A model generated the notes under the pieces. That model did no database searches, was not told the DNA's origin, and saw nothing but the letters and a program-made list of their open reading frames with translations. The position numbers and the translations under genes were made by a program. From contig DQUR01000279.1 in the NCBI GenBank assembly GCA_015662175.1, positions 1 to 9,536 of the forward strand: 9,536 bases of DNA. Direction: 5' to 3'. Positions within the stretch are counted from its first letter, which is position 1; every line of letters begins with the position of its first letter. The stretch is from Thermococcus paralvinellae (GTDB lineage Archaea > Methanobacteriota_B > Thermococci > Thermococcales > Thermococcaceae). Shown in pieces: positions 6,441 to 9,536 of this stretch.

Positions 6441-6487
6441 CTAGTGAAATCTCTACTTGCCTTTTCCATTTCACTAGTTTTCTTTTT
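6441..6487 (+). repeat. 10-bp perfect hairpin followed by a T-rich tract
   Basis: CTAGTGAAAT (6441-6450) and ATTTCACTAG (6468-6477) are perfect inverted repeats around a 17-nt loop. TTTTCTTTTT follows at 6478-6487. On the plus strand this resembles a terminator, but it lies 180 bp past the toxin. It could equally be an arm pair of a lost mobile element. Confidence 0.6.
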
Positions 6488-6725
6488 CGCCTGAGTTTCC
6501 TACTCTTTTCCTTCTTGGGTTAGCTTCCAAAGAGTATTCTCCTTGAATGTGCTGCTCCACAACTTTTTGATGTTGCTATAAAACTATAAACCGAACACGT
6601 CCAAACTTCTCCTACTATCCCTTCAGGCTCAACCGTTACAATCTTTAAACTTGATTATCACCAAAGTTAAAATTGTTTTGAATGCTTGAGAAAGTACTAA
6701 CTATATAAATGTTTAATTTACAAAA

Positions 6726-6743
6726 ACCAAAAACTTTATTAAA
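6726..6743 (+). promoter_or_regulatory. BRE/TATA promoter of the Lrp-like regulator gene
   Basis: ACCAAAAAC followed by TTTATTAAA (6735-6743) is a good BRE/TATA pair with initiation expected near 6765. A second box, CTTTATAAT at about 6758-6766, would start transcription inside the Shine-Dalgarno and is less likely to be used. Confidence 0.5.
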
Positions 6744-6796
6744 CTCTGAAAGCCCAACTTTATAATTGACAAGAAAAAATTAGGGAGGGTTAAATT

Positions 6797-7261
6797 GTGG
6801 GGGAAAAAGTTTCACTTACCACTAGACAAATTGAGCTTTTGAGAAGGCTCTACAAAGAGGGAAAAACGATTGAAGTCCACACAGTTGAGAAAACTCAGGA
6901 CGAACTTGCAGAAGAGCTTGGAATTACAAGGCAAGCACTGAGCAACCATCTCAAAGTTTTGAAGGAGCTTGGCTACATAAGGACTGGCAGGGGATTCATA
7001 GACCTCACAGAAAAGGCATTGGAACTTTTGGGAGAAAGAAAAGGTGACGTTTTTGTCTTTGTGAAGATTGAGCCAACAAAGAGGAAGCATGTTTACGATG
7101 CAATAAAAAAGCTTAAGGTCAAGCGTGTCTACAGGGTTACCGGAAACATCGATTTAATTGTTGAGGCGGATAAGACCATACTTGACGAAATCCTTGAAGA
7201 GATTGCCTCTTTGGACGGGGTAAAAGAGACTATTACTCACGTCGTTCTTGAAACCCTCTGA
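6797..7261 (+). CDS. Lrp/AsnC-type transcriptional regulator
   Basis: This 154-residue cytoplasmic protein has a DNA-binding winged helix and a C-terminal RAM/AsnC ligand-binding domain. The helix-turn-helix spans about residues 33-58 (TQDELAEELGITRQALSNHL), with a wing at 60-72. The RAM domain covers about 84-154 (DVFVFVKIEPTKRK, then the signature GNIDLIVEAD, then LDGVKETITHVVLETL). The family forms dimers and octamers and often senses amino acids or other small molecules. The recognition domain is more MarR/ArsR-like than classical Lrp because about 30 residues precede the HTH. GTG 6797 follows GGAGGG by seven bases. It overlaps engB tail-to-tail by 29 bp. Its target is unknown; autoregulation is common in the family. 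Confidence 0.85.
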   Translation: MGEKVSLTTRQIELLRRLYKEGKTIEVHTVEKTQDELAEELGITRQALSNHLKVLKELGYIRTGRGFIDLTEKALELLGERKGDVFVFVKIEPTKRKHVYDAIKKLKVKRVYRVTGNIDLIVEADKTILDEILEEIASLDGVKETITHVVLETL

Positions 7262-7805
7262 GCTTTTTATCTATAATCTTTTTTAATTCCTCCATATTCG
7301 TTCCAAACTTAGCGGATACTGGGATAAAAAGCTCTTTGTGGTCTTCCCAAGTTCCACTCAAGCCAAACTTTTCTATCAGCTTGTTAATTGTTAAACTCAC
7401 ATTTTTTATTTTATCAAGCTTATTGACAGCCACTATTGTGGGGATGTTAAGCTCTTGTAAGAACTGGAAAAATTCAACATCTATTGGTATCTCTCCCCTT
7501 TTTTCCCATCTCTCAATAATTTCTAATGCGCTTTTACCGTCAATTACCAGTATTGCTAATTCAATTTCATCTGCATGCTCTTCAATAAAGTGGATGACTT
7601 CTGTTTTTATTTTTTCTTGAACATGTTTTGGAAGTCCACTCATGAAGCCAAAGCCGGGCATGTCAATTACCCTTTTGTTTTTCCATACAACCTCGACAGG
7701 TTTTCTCGTAACTCCCGGTCTTTTCCCTCTTCTCACGTGTTTTCCTGTGAGCCTGTAAATTAGTGTGCTTTTACCAACATTTGAACGTCCCACGAAAATT
7801 ATCAT
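7233..7805 (-). CDS. engB: GTP-binding protein EngB (YihA/YsxC family)
   Basis: This 190-residue small GTPase carries all G motifs in order: G1 GRSNVGKST (6-14), G2 threonine in PGVTRKP (T33), G3 DMPGFG (48-53), G4 NKLD (128-131) and G5 SAK (164-166). GRSNVGKS with DMPGFG is diagnostic of EngB. In bacteria the family helps assemble the large ribosomal subunit; the archaeal role is less defined. Unlike many bacterial forms it has almost no sequence before G1, normal for archaeal members. ATG 7805 follows GGGGTGA by six bases. The 3' end overlaps the Lrp-like gene by 29 bp. It is divergent from the PRC-barrel-like gene over a 95-bp spacer. Confidence 0.93.
   Translation of the reverse strand: MIIFVGRSNVGKSTLIYRLTGKHVRRGKRPGVTRKPVEVVWKNKRVIDMPGFGFMSGLPKHVQEKIKTEVIHFIEEHADEIELAILVIDGKSALEIIERWEKRGEIPIDVEFFQFLQELNIPTIVAVNKLDKIKNVSLTINKLIEKFGLSGTWEDHKELFIPVSAKFGTNMEELKKIIDKKLRGFQERRE
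7264..7284 (+). terminator. T-run terminator of the Lrp-like regulator gene, inside engB
   Basis: T5 (7264-7268) and T6 (7279-7284) follow the TGA stop within 25 bases, a typical archaeal oligo-T terminator. Both lie in the antisense of the engB 3' coding region. Confidence 0.5.
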
Positions 7806-7900
7806 TTTATTTCACCCCATACCCTCTGATTTTCTCTTTTTAAAGCTTGAGAACTAAAAATACTTAAGTATGAATGTCTCAAAAAATTTAGGTGGTTATC
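7806..7900. promoter_or_regulatory. Divergent promoter region with a 10-bp palindrome
   Basis: This 95-bp spacer must serve engB (minus) and the coiled-coil gene (plus). TACTTAAGTA at 7861-7870 is a perfect palindrome in an A/T-rich stretch. ATACTTAA inside it is the plus-strand TATA candidate, predicting initiation near 7888. Minus-strand TATA candidates are TATTTTTAG (7862-7854) and TTTAAAAA (7844-7837). Shine-Dalgarno sites are GGGGTGA for engB (7818-7812) and GGTGG (7891-7895) for the plus gene. Confidence 0.5.
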
Positions 7901-8560
7901 ATGGCCGACCAGAATCAGGCAAATCAGCTTGTTAATAAATTTGTGATTTCTCTCGTTGAGGGAAAGATACTTGGATACGTTACAGATATTAACGTTGAAG
8001 TTGAAGGAGATCAGTTTTACTTTATACTTCGAATGAAAATCTTAGAGAATCTCGGCAAGACAGGAGAATTCCATTCAGGAATGTTTTCAACAGAGAGGAA
8101 ACTTAGGATTAAACCGAGTGATATAGTTAATGTCGGCAGGGATGTAATAATCCTAGGTAATGGAAAAGTTCCCCCTCTTAGAGAAATTGAACGCTTCCAT
8201 CAAATAGCAACTGAGTACAATGCTCTCGTTAGGGAACTTGAGCGAAAAGAGACAATAATAAAGCAACTTAGGGAGGAAAATACCCAGCTGAACAAGCAGG
8301 TTGATGAGCTCATGAGGGAACTCAGGAAGCTTCAAGTTATAAAGGAGGACTTTGAGCATTTAAAGGAGCAGTTGATAAAGCAGGAGGGACAATTGGAGAT
8401 GGCAAAAGAATATATCAGACTTCTTGAAGGACTCAGGCATGACATTGATCAGATAAAAGCTGGTGTTGAGAGATTGATCAAGGGTTATCTCGAGGATGCA
8501 GTAAGAAGGATAATTAATGAGGAGCTAAATGCAAGGGGTTTAAAGAAAACCCTGCTTTAG
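7901..8560 (+). CDS. PRC-barrel-like domain plus long coiled coil, function unknown
   Basis: I recognise no named family for this 219-residue protein. Residues about 12-86 look like a PRC-barrel-type beta domain: VEGKILGYVTDINVEVEGDQ, strands FYFILRMKI, and the typical ending IKPSDIVNVGRDVIILG. From about 93 to 195 the sequence is a nearly unbroken, highly charged coiled coil (ALVRELERKETIIKQLREEN and onward). A final helix (196-219) ends in basic residues. There is no signal peptide, membrane span or cysteine. PRC-barrel proteins act as adaptors in RNA processing, cell division and photosynthesis, so a scaffold role in the cytoplasm is possible. ATG 7901 follows GGTGG by five bases; GTG 7892 lies within that site. 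Its stop overlaps the converging Sec61-beta stop. Confidence 0.8.
   Translation: MADQNQANQLVNKFVISLVEGKILGYVTDINVEVEGDQFYFILRMKILENLGKTGEFHSGMFSTERKLRIKPSDIVNVGRDVIILGNGKVPPLREIERFHQIATEYNALVRELERKETIIKQLREENTQLNKQVDELMRELRKLQVIKEDFEHLKEQLIKQEGQLEMAKEYIRLLEGLRHDIDQIKAGVERLIKGYLEDAVRRIINEELNARGLKKTLL
8536..8552. terminator. Hairpin at the shared 3' ends of two converging genes
   Basis: GGGTTT (8536-8541) and AAACCC (8547-8552) form a 6-bp inverted repeat with a 5-nt loop. On the minus strand the segment reads GGGTTTTCTTTAAACCC, just past the Sec61-beta stop, and may help end that transcript. Archaeal termination mostly relies on T-runs, so this is tentative. Confidence 0.3.
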
Positions 8561-8727
8561 CCGAGAAGCTGGACTCCAAAGACATGGAGGAGTATCTCAA
8601 CCGCAATGAAAATTAACACGATCGCTATTGCCCCTTTTGGACTTATCTTTATCGCTTTTGTGTCCTCATCAAAGAATCTCATCAAACCGGCCCCTGTTGG
8701 CGGTAAAGTTTTCCTCTCCTTTGCCAA
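8557..8727 (-). CDS. secG: Preprotein translocase subunit Sec61-beta (SecG)
   Basis: This 56-residue tail-anchored membrane protein is the beta subunit of the archaeal SecYEbeta translocon, which moves proteins across or into the membrane. The sequence starts MAKERKTLPPTGAGLMRFFD, with the family's PPTGAGLMRFFDE signature (residues 9-22). It continues EDTKAIKISPKGAIAI and ends in one transmembrane helix (about 33-51). The start codon is TTG at 8727, with GGGGTGAG (8739-8732) four bases upstream. No in-frame ATG precedes the conserved region, and the only internal one (M16) would remove half the signature. The stop overlaps the stop of the converging coiled-coil gene by 4 bases (8557-8560). 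The short length and TTG start make it easy to miss. Confidence 0.94.
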   Translation of the reverse strand: MAKERKTLPPTGAGLMRFFDEDTKAIKISPKGAIAIVLIFIAVEILLHVFGVQLLG

Positions 8728-8762
8728 GATTCTCACCCCTTATGTGTCGCTAAATCTTGAGA

Positions 8763-8780
8763 TATAAAAAAGTTTTGTTT
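8763..8780 (-). promoter_or_regulatory. BRE/TATA promoter of the Sec61-beta gene
   Basis: On the minus strand AAACAAAACT (8780-8771) is followed by TTTTTATA (8770-8763). Initiation is expected near 8740, directly before GGGGTGAG and the TTG start. Confidence 0.65.
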
Positions 8781-8792
8781 AAAAAAAATAAA
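8781..8792 (-). terminator. Oligo-T terminator of the C92-type hydrolase gene
   Basis: On the minus strand TTTATTTTTTTT starts three bases past the TGA stop. The T8 run (8788-8781) is a typical archaeal terminator and separates this gene from the Sec61-beta promoter. Confidence 0.7.
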
Positions 8793-8794
8793 GC

Positions 8795-9394
8795 TCATGC
8801 ATGGTGCTGGTAGACTACATAGGTGTCTCCATCGTCATAAATTTCCTGCGGGGCAACTCCCCAGAAGTACTTCCATGTGAATCCTGGATTTGCATCCACA
8901 TCTGGACCCCCGGCAGCAAGATATGATGCCCAGACCAGTTCTGAGCAGTAGTAGCTGTTACCGTAAACTTCCTTGGTGAACCAGAGCCAATCATATGGTT
9001 TCCCCAGCTGCTGCATTGCAAAGGCAATCGCCCTCTGTCTAACATCGTTGGTGGTTCTAACTCTCAATATTGCCACTTCATCATACCTCTTAAGGAAATC
9101 TGACATTGTGACAATTCTAACAGAACTTGGATCATCCCACGCTTCAATGATCATCCATTCCCCAAGGGCTTCATCATAATAAGCAATCAGACCCGTGTGT
9201 GTCCAGTATCCAGGAATGAATAGATCACTTACCGGATTGTGTCCTATTATAACATCTCCAGGAATAACATTGGTTGGATACGGATGACTATACTCCCTGG
9301 TGCCCCCAATCAAGTCTAAAGCTGCTACGCTTGGCATACCCATTCCCAAAACCAAACCGACCAGAAACATAGATGTAATCAATCTGCCCACCAT
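8795..9394 (-). CDS. Secreted papain-like cysteine hydrolase, YiiX/C92 type
   Basis: This 199-residue protein has a signal peptide (MVGRLITSMF start, hydrophobic core to about 20, likely cut after SVAA near 25). The mature part resembles permuted NlpC/P60-like enzymes of the YaeF/YiiX (C92) group. It has GDVIIGHN (46-53), a histidine in YWTHTGLI (H66), an acidic residue in IIEAW (E84) and a cysteine in SYYCSELVWASY (C150). The His-Glu-Cys order is that of the circularly permuted fold. Such enzymes are predicted amidases, peptidases or lipid-amide hydrolases; the substrate is unknown here, and archaea of this group lack murein. ATG 9394 is chosen because GGTGATGG precedes it and the predicted transcription start is near 9404. 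ATG 9403 (three more residues) is possible. Isolated gene with its own promoter and terminator. Confidence 0.82.
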   Translation of the reverse strand: MVGRLITSMFLVGLVLGMGMPSVAALDLIGGTREYSHPYPTNVIPGDVIIGHNPVSDLFIPGYWTHTGLIAYYDEALGEWMIIEAWDDPSSVRIVTMSDFLKRYDEVAILRVRTTNDVRQRAIAFAMQQLGKPYDWLWFTKEVYGNSYYCSELVWASYLAAGGPDVDANPGFTWKYFWGVAPQEIYDDGDTYVVYQHHA

Positions 9395-9423
9395 TTTATC
9401 CATCACCAAAGGGTATCATCGCC

Positions 9424-9443
9424 TTAAAATAAAACTTTTTTGG
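9424..9443 (-). promoter_or_regulatory. BRE/TATA promoter of the C92-type hydrolase gene
   Basis: On the minus strand CCAAAAAAG (9443-9435) precedes TTTTATTTTAA (9434-9424). Initiation is expected near 9404, about 10 nt before ATG 9394, which supports that start codon. Confidence 0.65.
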
Positions 9444-9471
9444 TAGCATAGAATTACTGCAACTGATTCAA

Positions 9472-9490
9472 CAAAGGAAACTTTTTTAAA
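9472..9490 (+). promoter_or_regulatory. Plus-strand promoter reading out of the window
   Basis: AAAGGAAAC followed by TTTTTTAAA (TATA at about 9482-9490) is a good BRE/TATA pair. It predicts initiation near 9512 and transcription beyond the right edge. ATG 9530 lacks a clear Shine-Dalgarno, so the gene it serves cannot be named. Confidence 0.5.
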
Positions 9491-9536
9491 TGCACCAACT
9501 CATTGGCATCTGGATAAGGGTTTGACCCAATGAATC

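Larger units (their letters stand above)
6259..6796. other. 538-bp gene-free region, probably decayed DNA
   Basis: I see no convincing gene. Two stretches look like coding remnants. On the minus strand 6523-6654 is open for 44 codons without a start codon and reads protein-like (IVTVEPEGIVGEVWTCSVYS, then a Ser/Arg-rich end). A second minus-strand frame over about 6515-6580 reads KKLWSSTFKENTLWKLTQEG, reminiscent of the end of a winged-helix domain. A 27-codon plus-strand frame starts at ATG 6361 after GGTAGGG but looks like chance. A 10-bp hairpin lies at 6441-6477. The last 75 bases hold the promoter of the next gene. I match no insertion-sequence ends. Confidence 0.5.

Noticed and set aside
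6361..6444. 27-codon plus-strand frame after GGTAGGG
   Set aside because: Short and ends in a hydrophobic run; no clear TATA at the right distance and nothing recognisable. Probably chance.
5510..6796. CRISPR array or intact insertion sequence in the accessory region
   Set aside because: No regularly spaced repeats of 24-37 bp, no transposase motif and no terminal inverted repeats flanking a gene; only isolated short hairpins.

Overview
The window is chromosomal DNA of a hyperthermophilic euryarchaeon, almost certainly a Thermococcales member (Thermococcus, Pyrococcus or Palaeococcus); I cannot fix the genus. The evidence is a three-subunit RPA operon in the order 41-14-32 as in Pyrococcus furiosus, an archaeal ether-lipid prenyltransferase, an archaeal Sec61-beta, a Clp1-type polynucleotide kinase, an archaeal RelBE pair, BRE/TATA-box promoters about 25 bp before short leaders, strong GGTG-type Shine-Dalgarno sites and a Thermococcales-like 5S rRNA.

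Layout. 1-98 is the 5' part of a 5S rRNA gene on the minus strand, cut by the window edge. It is head-to-head with scpB (204-803), across a spacer with a tandem 14-bp duplication. 905-3149 is the RPA operon (rpa41, rpa14, rpa32; overlaps of 1 and 4 bases), which supplies the single-stranded-DNA-binding complex of replication and repair. Converging on it is a minus-strand cluster (3169-5509): a Clp1-type polynucleotide kinase, a digeranylgeranylglyceryl-phosphate synthase and a small protein of unknown function. 5510-5760 holds a GC-rich, hairpin-forming intergenic segment that may be a non-coding RNA or dispersed element. 5761-6258 is a RelB-like antitoxin plus a RelE-like toxin whose frame is broken at a run of eight A's. 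6259-6796 is gene-free and looks like decayed DNA with one good hairpin. 6797-7261 is an Lrp/AsnC-type regulator, overlapping tail-to-tail with the GTPase gene engB (7233-7805, minus). Divergent from engB is a PRC-barrel-like/coiled-coil protein (7901-8560). Next come a 56-residue Sec61-beta gene with a TTG start (8557-8727, minus) and a secreted papain-like cysteine hydrolase of the YiiX/C92 type (8795-9394, minus). The last 140 bases hold divergent promoters.

Most of the window is core information-processing, membrane-lipid and secretion machinery. The accessory part is roughly 5560-6790. I saw no CRISPR array, intact insertion sequence or obvious new multi-gene defence system. The observations most worth checking are the frame-broken toxin with a possible slippage site, the structured GC-rich element beside it, the unknown protein tied to ether-lipid synthesis and the unknown PRC-barrel/coiled-coil protein.
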